Part shown: positions 1 through 6,381 of the stretch, in pieces
Position numbering within the stretch: position 1 is the first letter of the stretch
Layout of the letters: every line of letters begins with the position of its first letter
NCBI GenBank assembly: GCA_002308955.1
Contig: DBWJ01000024.1
Coordinates: forward strand, 1 to 8,694
Direction: 5' to 3'
DNA: 8,694 bases
Source of the DNA: Lachnoclostridium sp. UBA1241
Lineage (GTDB): Bacteria; Bacillota; Clostridia; Lachnospirales; Lachnospiraceae
Position numbers and translations under genes: made by a program
Notes under the pieces: model-generated
Told to the model about the DNA's origin: nothing
The model's input: only the letters and a program-made list of their open reading frames with translations
The model's database searches: none

Positions 1-233
1 GTATAGGACTGGTGCCCCACATCCCACACGAGCTGATCCTCCGGAAAATGAAGAAACCGATGCAGCGCTACCGTCAGCTCCACCGTGCCCAGATTGGACG
101 CCAGGTGGCCGCCGTTACGGCTTACGGTGCGGATGATATAACTGCGGATTTCCTTACAAAGACGCGGCAGCGACTCAAAGGGAATCTTCCGCACATCATT
201 CGGCTCTTCTATTTTATCTAAAAGGTTACTCAT
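1..233 (-). CDS. dxs: 1-deoxy-D-xylulose-5-phosphate synthase, N-terminal fragment (runs off the left edge)
   Basis: Only the first 77 codons are present; the gene continues beyond base 1. DXS condenses pyruvate and glyceraldehyde 3-phosphate with thiamine diphosphate to give DXP, the entry step of the MEP isoprenoid pathway in the cytoplasm. Seen in the translation: GGHLASNLGTVELT (residues 41-54), the N-terminal DXS/transketolase signature with a conserved His, and DQLVWDVGHQSY (66-77), where the GHQxY element sits in the cofactor-binding fold. The start is the ATG at 233-231, which lies 2 bp after the ispA stop codon, so the two are almost certainly co-transcribed and translationally coupled. 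The ribosome binding site inside the ispA tail is weak, which fits coupling. ispA followed by dxs is a classic arrangement in Bacillota. The fragment shows no defect. Confidence 0.95.
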   Translation of the reverse strand, partial: MSNLLDKIEEPNDVRKIPFESLPRLCKEIRSYIIRTVSRNGGHLASNLGTVELTVALHRFLHFPEDQLVWDVGHQSY

Positions 234-235
234 CG

Positions 236-1153
236 TTATTTGGTCCGTTTCACTAAGGACATCAGAAGTGCCCGAAGGAATTCCCCGTCTTCGTTATTCC
301 CGACATACATGTTAAGCTTCACAAGCGCGCGGTCCGTAAGCTTCTCCACCATCTTCTTCGCGGCTTCGATTCCGAACAGCGAAACATACGTCGTCTTCTT
401 ATTCTTCTCGTCGCTGAATACGGCTTTCCCGAGTTCCTCGACGGTGCTTGTCACATCGAGCACATCATCCTGAATCTGGAAGGCAAGTCCGACATCGGCA
501 GCCACCTCTTCCATGGCACGGACGGTTTCGTCGTCCGCACCCGCAAGAATCGCACCTACCATCATCGAGGCCTCGAGAAGCGCTCCTGTCTTCAGTTTAT
601 AGATAAACAGCAGTTCCTCTTCGCTGAAACTCTTACCGGTGCCGATTACGTCGACGGTCTGTCCGCCGACCATTCCGCGGGCTCCGGATTTCCCGGCAAG
701 CACGCGGAGCGCTTTCTGAAGGAGCTTTCCCTCATTGCCCTGCCCGTTCGCTGCAAGGGCGGTTTCAAATGCGAAATTCAAAAGTCCGTCTCCGGCAAGA
801 ATGCCCATGGCATGTCCGTAGGCCGCATGGGTTGTCAGCTTGCCGCGGCGGTACATGTCGTTGTCCATCGCCGGCAAATCGTCATGCACAAGCGAATAGG
901 AATGAATCATCTCGATAGCTCCCATAAAGGGAACGAGAATGTCCTCCTCGCGTTCGCGCGCGCCGCCCAGGCAGCGGTAGGTCTCCTGCATCAGCATCGG
1001 GCGGACTCTCTTGCCGCCTGCCAATACACTGTAATTCATCGCTTCAAACAGAATGCGCTGGCGCCCTTCCTCCTTCGGAAGAAGCATCCGGATGCGATCC
1101 GTTATCTGCGTGGTTTTTTCTTTCAATACTTCCTGAAACGTAAGGTCATTCAT
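236..1153 (-). CDS. ispA: Polyprenyl synthetase, farnesyl diphosphate synthase type
   Basis: A 305-residue trans-prenyltransferase that joins IPP to DMAPP and GPP to make farnesyl diphosphate, the precursor for undecaprenyl and quinone-type lipids; cytoplasmic. Seen: GGKRVRP (46-52) for diphosphate binding, the first Asp-rich motif DDLPAMD (91-97) with the two-residue insertion typical of bacterial FPP synthases, GGQTVD (163-168), and the second Asp-rich motif DDVLD (229-233) followed by a SDEKNKKTTY segment. The length matches the family. The frame is open up to 1204, but the ATG at 1153 is the better start: GAGGAGG lies about 10 bases upstream and the protein then begins MNDLTFQEV like its homologues. 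This start overlaps the xseB stop by 8 bp (ATGAATGA). The gene sits between xseB and dxs, and MEP-pathway neighbours support the role. A geranylgeranyl product cannot be excluded from sequence alone. Confidence 0.95.
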   Translation of the reverse strand: MNDLTFQEVLKEKTTQITDRIRMLLPKEEGRQRILFEAMNYSVLAGGKRVRPMLMQETYRCLGGAREREEDILVPFMGAIEMIHSYSLVHDDLPAMDNDMYRRGKLTTHAAYGHAMGILAGDGLLNFAFETALAANGQGNEGKLLQKALRVLAGKSGARGMVGGQTVDVIGTGKSFSEEELLFIYKLKTGALLEASMMVGAILAGADDETVRAMEEVAADVGLAFQIQDDVLDVTSTVEELGKAVFSDEKNKKTTYVSLFGIEAAKKMVEKLTDRALVKLNMYVGNNEDGEFLRALLMSLVKRTK

Positions 1154-1355
1154 CGGCCGTTCCGTCCTCCTCGATAATCTGAAGTTCTTTCTCCACGGTA
1201 TCAATCATTTCGCTGCATTTCTTCAGCTGTTCCATCCCCTCACGGTACAGACGGAAAGACTCGTCAAGCGTCAGTTCCATGCTTTCCATCTTACGGAGAA
1301 TCTCTTCCATCTGCTGCATGCGGTTCTCTAACGAAACCTTCTTCTCTTCTGCCAT
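1146..1355 (-). CDS. xseB: Exodeoxyribonuclease VII small subunit
   Basis: A 69-residue acidic, almost wholly helical protein, the usual size for XseB. Several copies bind the large subunit XseA to form exonuclease VII, which degrades single-stranded DNA from both ends to oligonucleotides. Seen: the characteristic early segment SLENRMQQMEEILRKMES, then LTLDESFRLYREGMEQLKKC, which matches the family pattern L-E-x-I-V-x-x-L-E followed by L-x-x-S-hydrophobic-x-x-Y-x-x-G. The start is the ATG at 1355-1353. Its ribosome binding site GGAGG is formed by the last codons and stop of xseA, 6 bp away, so translation is coupled to the partner subunit. Its own end overlaps the ispA start. Confidence 0.95.
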   Translation of the reverse strand: MAEEKKVSLENRMQQMEEILRKMESMELTLDESFRLYREGMEQLKKCSEMIDTVEKELQIIEEDGTADE

Positions 1356-1361
1356 GTCCGT

Positions 1362-2582
1362 CTACCTCCGTTCGTTATCCTGTAAAAGCTTTACTTCCTT
1401 CACTTCGGTCAAAAGCTCGCCGTCCTTAAGGAAAACCCGGATCTCGTCGCCGGCCTTCCTTCCGGAAGCCGTAGTTACCGCCTTTCCGTCCGCGTCGGAA
1501 ACATATCCGTATCCGCCCGCAAGCTTCTTTGCAGGCGAAACGCCTTCCAGTCTTGCTGCATACATCGAAAGGCGGTGCTTCTCACGCTCTAAACGCGTGT
1601 CCATAGCCGTCCGAATGTTCTTCTCGATCACCTCGAGACGCTCCCTGCGCCTCATAAGACGCACTGTAGGCTTCTGTAACGCCATCATCCTGCCGAGGGC
1701 GGAAAGTTTATCCCGAAGCTTCGAAATCCGGTCCATTACGGCAAATGTGAATTCGCTGTGATAGTCCGCAAGCCTCGTCAGTAACTCATCCGCTTCCCTT
1801 ACGCTAAGCTCCGCTGCCGCTGAAGGCGTCGGGGCTCTTAAGTCCGCCACGTAATCGATGATCGTCGTATCGGTTTCATGTCCGACGCAGGATATTACCG
1901 GCACCGGGCAGTCATAAACGGCTCTCGCGACATTCTCTTCATTGAACGCCCAGAGGTCTTCGATGGAGCCTCCGCCGCGTCCCACAATGATGACGTCCAC
2001 GTTCTCCCGGACCAGTCTTTTGATGGCCCTGACAACCGTCATCGAAGCGCCTTCTCCCTGCACCTGCGCAGGCACGAGAATCGGCTGCACATACGGATTT
2101 CTGCGGTGCAGGATGGAAACGATATCCTGCAATGCGGCACCGGTCCTCGATGTTACGATTCCGACACGCTTCGGATAAAGCGGAAGCGGTTTCTTATGGC
2201 TCTCGTCGAAAAGCCCCTCCGCGTACAGCTTCTTCTTCAGCTGCTCAAAGCGCTCATAAAGCTCGCCGAGACCCGAGCGGACAATCCGGTCCGAATACAG
2301 CTGATAGACTCCGTCCCGCTCATATACGCCAATCCGGCCGAGCACCTGTACCTTATCCCCTTCCTGCATCTGAAAGGTAAGGCCGTTTCTGCGGGAATCC
2401 TTAAACATCGTGCAGCGAAGCGCCGCGTCGGCATCCTTCAGGGTGAAGTAGATATGCCCGGAGGAATGGTATTTGAGGTTGGATACCTCTCCTTCCACCG
2501 TGACCCGCGGCAGAACGCCGTCCCGCATGAACATGGTTTTGATGTATAAGGTGATCTTACCGACACTATATACCGGATTCAT
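1362..2582 (-). CDS. xseA: Exodeoxyribonuclease VII large subunit
   Basis: A 406-residue catalytic subunit of exonuclease VII. Domains in order: N-terminal OB-fold (about residues 1-105) with GEVSNLKYHSSGHIYFTLKD, which binds single-stranded DNA; the catalytic core (about 120-260) with VGIVTSRTGAALQDI, VDVIIVGRGGGSIEDLWAFN and CVGHETDTTIIDYVADLRAP, the family hallmarks; a long charged helical arm (about 265-350) that binds the small subunits; and a short C-terminal strand region beginning LAGGYGYV. The length is normal, slightly on the short side. The ATG start at 2582 overlaps the nusB stop by 17 bp, and the A/G-rich run just upstream is only a weak ribosome binding site, so coupling to nusB translation is likely. 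No odd features. Confidence 0.97.
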   Translation of the reverse strand: MNPVYSVGKITLYIKTMFMRDGVLPRVTVEGEVSNLKYHSSGHIYFTLKDADAALRCTMFKDSRRNGLTFQMQEGDKVQVLGRIGVYERDGVYQLYSDRIVRSGLGELYERFEQLKKKLYAEGLFDESHKKPLPLYPKRVGIVTSRTGAALQDIVSILHRRNPYVQPILVPAQVQGEGASMTVVRAIKRLVRENVDVIIVGRGGGSIEDLWAFNEENVARAVYDCPVPVISCVGHETDTTIIDYVADLRAPTPSAAAELSVREADELLTRLADYHSEFTFAVMDRISKLRDKLSALGRMMALQKPTVRLMRRRERLEVIEKNIRTAMDTRLEREKHRLSMYAARLEGVSPAKKLAGGYGYVSDADGKAVTTASGRKAGDEIRVFLKDGELLTEVKEVKLLQDNERR

Positions 2583-3018
2583 TCTTCTTTTCGATTACCT
2601 TTCCGAGGATTCCGTTGACAAAGCCGTAGGAATCGTTCGTTCCGTACTTCTTCGAAAGCTCTACGGCCTCGTTGGCCGCAACCTTCTCGGGAATATCCTC
2701 ATCAAACAGAATCTCAAACACGGCAAGCCGCAGAATGTTGATTTCCGCCTTGCCCATCCGGTTCAGGTCCCATCCGATCGCGTACCGGGAAAGCAATGCG
2801 TCAATCGTTCCGATATGCTCCTGAACCTTCTTATAGCGCGTGTATAACTCTTCCGTGAGCTCCTTCGCAAAATGCTGCATGTCATAGTAGGTCCGAAGCG
2901 CTTCCTCGCGCTCGGGCTCCTCGTAGAAGCCTGCAAGGAACAGCGATACGAAAACCTGCTCACGAAGCTCCGTCCGGCTCAGCCGTTCGATTTCTTTGGT
3001 AATGATTTCGTCACTCAA
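2566..3018 (-). CDS. nusB: Transcription antitermination protein NusB, TTG start
   Basis: A 150-residue all-helical RNA-binding protein that, with NusE (ribosomal protein S10), binds boxA RNA and protects rRNA transcripts from premature termination. Seen: SRTELREQVFVSLFLAGF near the N-terminus (family form R-x-x-A/L-R-E-x-x-F-x-x-L-F), IDALLSRYAIGWDLNRMGKAE in the middle, then LRLAVFEILF and AANEAVELSKKYG with the closing segment FVNGILGKV, all classical NusB. The start codon is TTG (3018-3016), not ATG: AAGGAG lies about 8 bases upstream and no ATG lies in frame nearby. It overlaps xseA by 17 bp. The upstream gap carries the asp23 terminator and an inverted repeat but no convincing sigma-A promoter, so nusB may rely on partial read-through or a non-obvious promoter. 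Confidence 0.95.
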   Translation of the reverse strand: MSDEIITKEIERLSRTELREQVFVSLFLAGFYEEPEREEALRTYYDMQHFAKELTEELYTRYKKVQEHIGTIDALLSRYAIGWDLNRMGKAEINILRLAVFEILFDEDIPEKVAANEAVELSKKYGTNDSYGFVNGILGKVIEKKNESGI

Positions 3019-3050
3019 AGCTATTCTCCTTCTATGGTTATTAAAACTTC

Positions 3051-3080
3051 GGTTGCCTAGCAGCCGGCTGCCTCATAACC
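3051..3080. repeat. Imperfect inverted repeat with a 12-bp perfect palindromic core
   Basis: The core GCAGCCGGCTGC (3060-3071) is a perfect dyad. It is framed symmetrically by GGTT (3051-3054) and AACC (3077-3080), with five non-pairing positions on each side in between. It lies just after the asp23 terminator and about 35 bp upstream of the nusB ribosome binding site. A loop-free core suits a dimeric DNA-binding protein better than an RNA hairpin, but no known operator is recognised. Confidence 0.4.
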
Positions 3081-3122
3081 AAAAATAAAGGGAAGTGCAT
3101 GGCGCAAACCTTCACTTCCCTT
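3081..3122 (-). terminator. Rho-independent terminator after asp23
   Basis: Read on the minus strand, AAGGGAAGTG (3122-3113) and CACTTCCCTT (3097-3088) form a perfect 10-bp stem with a 15-base loop, followed by TATTTTT (3087-3081). It begins about 18 bp after the asp23 stop. The rather long loop and interrupted T tract suggest good but perhaps not complete termination, which matters because nusB follows without an obvious promoter. Confidence 0.85.
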
Positions 3123-3139
3123 ACCGTCCGTTCCGTTAT

Positions 3140-3526
3140 TTACGCCTTTTCAATGTCCACTCCGACGATGTGCACGTTCACGCACACAACCGGAAGCCCT
3201 GTCATTCCCTCGATCGCGGTTCTTACCTTCTCCTGAACCGCCTTGCTGACCTTCGGGATGCTGTATCCGTACCGGACCACCAGCGACAGCTCTGCGCTGA
3301 CCTCTCCGTTCGTCACGTCGATTACCGCGCCCTTGCTGAGATTCTTGATCCCGAGCTTACCGATAATCTCTTTCGTAAGATTGCCTGACATATAGGCGAC
3401 GCCCTCTGCTTCCGTGGCCGCAAGCCCGGCAATGGAGGCGATTACGTCATTCGCAATCTTGACATTTCCGTCCATTCCCTCGAGGTCCATTTTTACACCG
3501 TAAATCGGTTCATTATCCTTGCTCAT
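3140..3526 (-). CDS. Asp23/Gls24 family envelope stress response protein (YqhY-like)
   Basis: A 128-residue soluble protein of the Asp23/Gls24 family (DUF322). Seen: GNVKIANDVIASIAGLAATEAEGV (about 20-43), the family's opening motif, followed by GAVIDVTNGEVSAELSLVVRYGYSIPKV and VNVHIVGVDIEK at the end. Members such as staphylococcal Asp23 gather under the membrane and are linked to cell-envelope homeostasis. The B. subtilis relative at this locus, YqhY, sits next to accBC and nusB and affects acetyl-CoA carboxylase control. The precise role here is unknown. The ATG at 3526 was chosen over the in-frame 3553 start because GGAAGGA lies 8-10 bases upstream of it and the extension looks like leader. 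A strong promoter precedes it and a terminator follows it, so it is probably transcribed alone and abundantly. Confidence 0.9.
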   Translation of the reverse strand: MSKDNEPIYGVKMDLEGMDGNVKIANDVIASIAGLAATEAEGVAYMSGNLTKEIIGKLGIKNLSKGAVIDVTNGEVSAELSLVVRYGYSIPKVSKAVQEKVRTAIEGMTGLPVVCVNVHIVGVDIEKA

Positions 3527-3584
3527 AATTTCGTTCCTTCCCGCTCGCCCCATCGGGACGGCATTCTTTCGCTATCATAATCGG

Positions 3585-3613
3585 ATTATAACAAATTCGG
3601 GGGAAAATATCAA
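3585..3613 (-). promoter_or_regulatory. Sigma-A-type promoter of the asp23-family gene
   Basis: On the minus strand TTGATA (3613-3608) and a perfect TATAAT (3590-3585) are separated by 17 bp, with TG one base upstream of the -10 (extended -10). This would start transcription near 3578, leaving a leader of about 50 bases before the ATG at 3526. It is the best promoter in the window and suggests strong housekeeping expression. Confidence 0.88.
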
Positions 3614-3619
3614 TGTTTT

Positions 3620-3641
3620 GATGAATAAAAGATGAATAAAA
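3620..3641. repeat. Two tandem copies of an 11-bp AT-rich unit
   Basis: GATGAATAAAA occurs twice without a gap (3620-3630 and 3631-3641). The second copy supplies the T tract of the anti-sigma gene's terminator on the minus strand, and the first lies just upstream of the asp23-family promoter. It may be a simple slippage duplication; a role as an upstream element for that promoter is possible but unproven. Confidence 0.5.
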
Positions 3642-3668
3642 ATGCCGTACCGGATGGCCGGTACGGCA
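3634..3668 (-). terminator. Rho-independent terminator closing the serpin/sigma operon
   Basis: A perfect 11-bp GC-rich stem, TGCCGTACCGG (3643-3653 on the plus strand) with CCGGTACGGCA (3658-3668), and a four-base loop. On the minus strand the stem is followed by TTTTTATTCAT. It begins about 20 bp after the stop of the putative anti-sigma gene and separates that operon from the asp23-family promoter. Confidence 0.93.
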
Positions 3669-3687
3669 AATGTAACTGCTTTGATTA

Positions 3688-4560
3688 TCATTCTTCGATG
3701 AGGACATATTCCCCGGTTACGGGATCCTTCTGAAAGCGCCTTACAAACGCGGTTCCCTCGAACGTGTCTCCGTTCGATGCCCGGTCTTCGGAAGCAACCC
3801 CTTCGTGCTCCGTACCCGAAGCGGTTTCCCCCGCGCCGTCAGCCTCCATCGTATACCCGAGGCTGTTCGTGCGATACCCGGATACCGTGATGATTCCGTC
3901 CTCTTCCGTTACGGAGTTCGTCACGAAGTAAACGGGTTCCTCCACATACAGATCGGCTATCAACGGAATCGCGATCAATTGGAACAGCTCCCGTTGTTTC
4001 TCATAATCCGTAGGGAAGACACATATGAACTTTGCTTTCGAATCCTTTTTATAGGTCGGCGCGAAAGCGTTCAGGCCTGCACCGCTTTGAATCGTAATGT
4101 ATAGGGGCTCATCATCCGGTGAAAGTTCCCCGTCATGCGCAACGTCCGAATCGAGATAGTTCTCTACGCCCGTGTTGACGGAGCTGTCCGGCGCAGAGGC
4201 TGCAATGGTCGGAACATTCTGCTGTACGGTTTGCGCCGGGTCATATCGTTCCGTCGCCGCTTCTCTTGCCTGGCCGGCCCGGTCGTCCGCGTCCTTCTGT
4301 ACGCTGTTCGCGTTCTTAACGGCAAGGACGATCAGAAGAATCACCGCGCAGGCTGCCACACACGAGGAAATCCGGATAAAAAGCGGACGCATATAGAACG
4401 GTTTCGTACGCTCCGGCTTGGCATTTGCCGCCATGCTCTCCGCGTTAGCTGCGCGGGATGCCTGTGCCGCGCGAAGAGATGCTTCGAGGATGCGCTTCTT
4501 CGCGTCGTCGGAAAGCTTTTCCTGCTGCATTGTCTGTTTCAATTGTTCTTCTGCTTTCAT
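3688..4560 (-). CDS. Putative membrane anti-sigma factor with a novel-looking ectodomain
   Basis: A 290-residue single-pass membrane protein. Residues 1-60 are cytoplasmic and helical (KLSDDAKKRILEASLRAAQ, then an Ala-rich stretch); one membrane segment spans about 62-82 (SSCVAACAVILLIVLAV); residues 83-290 are outside. The call as anti-sigma factor rests on context and topology: it overlaps the ECF sigma gene by 4 bp (ATGA), has its own AAGGAG site, and has the short cytoplasmic head / one helix / extracytoplasmic domain layout typical of such partners. The cytoplasmic head has no zinc-binding H-x3-C-x2-C motif, so it is not a ZAS-type anti-sigma. The ectodomain has an ordered-looking middle (about 153-240) flanked by acidic, Ser/Thr/Gly-rich low-complexity stretches (about 85-150 and 240-270). 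I do not recognise a family for it. It could instead be a membrane sensor with another job, but the sigma partnership is the likeliest reading. It is the last gene of the operon. Confidence 0.75.
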   Translation of the reverse strand: MKAEEQLKQTMQQEKLSDDAKKRILEASLRAAQASRAANAESMAANAKPERTKPFYMRPLFIRISSCVAACAVILLIVLAVKNANSVQKDADDRAGQAREAATERYDPAQTVQQNVPTIAASAPDSSVNTGVENYLDSDVAHDGELSPDDEPLYITIQSGAGLNAFAPTYKKDSKAKFICVFPTDYEKQRELFQLIAIPLIADLYVEEPVYFVTNSVTEEDGIITVSGYRTNSLGYTMEADGAGETASGTEHEGVASEDRASNGDTFEGTAFVRRFQKDPVTGEYVLIEE

Positions 4561-5045
4561 TGCATCTTCTCCTTATATCGTTCGGCAAGCATGTCCCGTC
4601 CGCGCGATAACCGCATCTTAACGGCCGAAACGGACTTTTTAAGTACCTTCGCGATCTCCTCCACACGGTACTCTTCCACATAATGGAGCATCAAGACGGT
4701 CCGGTACTTTTCGGGAATCGAATCCAGCACCTCGAGAATTCCGTAGTCTGCGTCGCGTCCGACGGAAATCTCCGCCTGTTCCGAAAGAATCCGTTCCCGG
4801 TTTTTATTCTTCCGAACAAGCATCAGGCTGTTATTACGGACAACCTTGACAAGCCACTGCTTTTCATGCGCCTCATCCGGAAACTCCGGCGCCTGCTCCG
4901 CGTAGGTTACAAAGGTATCCTGGACCATGTCCTCCGCGTCGGCACGGTTTCCGACGATGGAAAGACTCATGCGGTATAAAAGATCCCCGTATGTGTCTAG
5001 GATATGAGCGATATGCTCCTCCTGTTGTAACCGGTTATAACTCAC
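4557..5045 (-). CDS. ECF-type RNA polymerase sigma factor, GTG start
   Basis: A 162-residue group IV sigma-70 factor with only regions 2 and 4. Region 2 (about 14-80) includes YGDLLYRMSLSIVGNRADAEDMVQDTF, where the AEDxVQDTF helix binds core polymerase and the -10 element. Region 4 (about 103-158) includes LDSIPEKYRTVLMLHYVEEY and the helix-turn-helix VEEIAKVLKKSVSAVKMRLSR for the -35 element. Such factors are normally held inactive by a membrane anti-sigma and released by an envelope signal, and often drive their own operon. The start is GTG at 5045-5043, with GGAG about 7 bases upstream in the 18-bp gap after the second serpin. Its last bases overlap the start of the putative anti-sigma gene. 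The position downstream of two serpins suggests they are among its targets, which is inferred rather than shown. Confidence 0.93.
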   Translation of the reverse strand: MSYNRLQQEEHIAHILDTYGDLLYRMSLSIVGNRADAEDMVQDTFVTYAEQAPEFPDEAHEKQWLVKVVRNNSLMLVRKNKNRERILSEQAEISVGRDADYGILEVLDSIPEKYRTVLMLHYVEEYRVEEIAKVLKKSVSAVKMRLSRGRDMLAERYKEKMQ

Positions 5046-5063
5046 AAAGACGCTCCGTTTCCG

Positions 5064-6371
5064 TCACCGGACGGTTCCGATGAAGATTGGACAGCCGGTG
5101 AGATTATCGATGATCATGTATACAAAAGAACGGTTCAAGTATACACGATAGATATCTCGGAAGTCAACCGAATCACAGTAAACCTGAAGTGTCTCGGTCG
5201 CCGCAGCCGCCTTTGTCCCCTCTCTGTTAACCTCGATAAATGTCTTCTGGATGACCCCCGAAACCTTGGTTTCACGGTTCGAAAGCTTCCCGAATTTGGC
5301 GTAATTCGTGAACGCCTCACGAATACCCATGCGCTCAAGAACATCCACCAAAGAGGCGCCGTATTCTTCCTTGTACTCGGGAATCTTCACATATACATCG
5401 CCGCCCCGTGCGTTTAGAATAAGCTCGCGGTAGCTTTCCGCGGTAAGGGAAGCAGCCAGTTCGGATACGGTTACGCCCTCCTTCGGAAGAAGCGCCACAT
5501 AGGAATACCGTCTGTCCTTATAGGACTTCCGAAAACCGGTGCAGAAATCGTTCTCATAATAGGTTCCGTCCGCGCCTCCGTACATCAGCTTCCGCTGCTC
5601 CGTCGTCCCGTCCTCATGGGTGAAGGTTTCCTCGTTACAGTTTTCTTCTTCAAAAGGGTCGTCCCATTTTGCGTCAAATGCTATGGCGTTTATGAGCATC
5701 ATGACCGTCTTCGGATCGATGCTGTCGTTCATCTTCGGAATCATGCCCTTGGTATGCTCCGAAACCCAAAGGTTAATGTCTTCTACCGCCTCCGGCTTTT
5801 CGAAATCCGTGCGGAACACAGCTGCGCGGTAGGCATTTCCGATAATCTGCAGATATTCCGGATAAATCTCTTCGGCAAACTTCCCGGTAATCCATACGGA
5901 ATCGGCAATCGTGAACACGCCGTCGTCTTCCTGCCTGCTCATAAACCAGGCGGCAAGGCGGTTCATCTGCTCCGTGCTCATGCCGGTTACCTGTTCGATT
6001 TCCGCAAGCGTCGTATCGGTTGCGCCGTTACTTAACATGCCGAGGGCAAACCAGAGCGAATACGGCGAAACCATCATCGTGCCGTCCTCTTCCGCGAGCA
6101 CTTCCCGGAAGAATCGGAACGCATACTCGTTATAGGCATCCGCAAGTGTCTCATCCATCGGTTCCGCTTCGATTCCCACAGCGGACGCGCCTCCGGTCAT
6201 CTCCCCGGAAACGGCATAACCGGGCGTTTTCTTATCTGCCCCCGCCGTCTCCGGGACGATGCGTGAATCCCCCGCTTTGACTCTGTCCTCTGCGGCGCAT
6301 CCGAACAGCGCTGCGGACAGAATCACGATTAACAGAAATGCAATTGTTCTTTGCAGAGATAACTTTCTCAT
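5064..6371 (-). CDS. Lipoprotein serpin, second of the pair
   Basis: A 435-residue serine-protease-inhibitor family protein. The N-terminus is a lipoprotein signal with lipobox ALFGC (Cys25), so it should be anchored on the outer face of the membrane. A flexible linker (26-72) precedes the serpin core. Core signs: VSPYSLWFALGMLSNGA (101-117), LINAIAFDAKWDDPF (226-240), the hinge EGTKAAAAT (384-392), and the C-terminal signature VYLNRSFVYMI (410-420), which has Ser where Pro is usual. The small-residue hinge (P15 Gly, P14 Thr, P12-P9 Ala) is that of inhibitory serpins. Counting from P15 Gly385, the predicted P1-P1' pair is Cys399-Asp400, unusual residues for a trypsin- or elastase-type target; P1 cannot be fixed without experiment. 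P13 is Lys instead of the usual Glu. The ATG at 6371 has an AAGAGG site and lies 10 bp after the first serpin. The target protease is unknown. Confidence 0.93.
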   Translation of the reverse strand: MRKLSLQRTIAFLLIVILSAALFGCAAEDRVKAGDSRIVPETAGADKKTPGYAVSGEMTGGASAVGIEAEPMDETLADAYNEYAFRFFREVLAEEDGTMMVSPYSLWFALGMLSNGATDTTLAEIEQVTGMSTEQMNRLAAWFMSRQEDDGVFTIADSVWITGKFAEEIYPEYLQIIGNAYRAAVFRTDFEKPEAVEDINLWVSEHTKGMIPKMNDSIDPKTVMMLINAIAFDAKWDDPFEEENCNEETFTHEDGTTEQRKLMYGGADGTYYENDFCTGFRKSYKDRRYSYVALLPKEGVTVSELAASLTAESYRELILNARGGDVYVKIPEYKEEYGASLVDVLERMGIREAFTNYAKFGKLSNRETKVSGVIQKTFIEVNREGTKAAAATETLQVYCDSVDFRDIYRVYLNRSFVYMIIDNLTGCPIFIGTVR

Positions 6372-6381
6372 TTTGCGCCTC

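Noticed and set aside
1154..1204. N-terminal extension of ispA to 1204
   Set aside because: The extension lies within xseB, adds residues foreign to the family, and the internal ATG at 1153 has the clear GAGGAGG site.
1878..2549. A 223-codon open frame on the plus strand
   Set aside because: Antisense to the catalytic core of xseA, with no family resemblance and no ribosome binding context; a shadow frame.
3527..3553. N-terminal extension of the Asp23-family gene to 3553
   Set aside because: The ATG at 3526 has a GGAAGGA site at good spacing, and this site would fall inside the extended coding region; the added residues do not look like the family's N-terminus.
3574..3707. Upstream part of a minus-strand frame (3513-3707) reading through the terminator region before asp23
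   Set aside because: It spans a terminator and a promoter, has no ribosome binding site and encodes nothing recognisable.
4135..4683. A 182-codon open frame on the plus strand
   Set aside because: Antisense across the junction of the sigma and putative anti-sigma genes; no domain seen.
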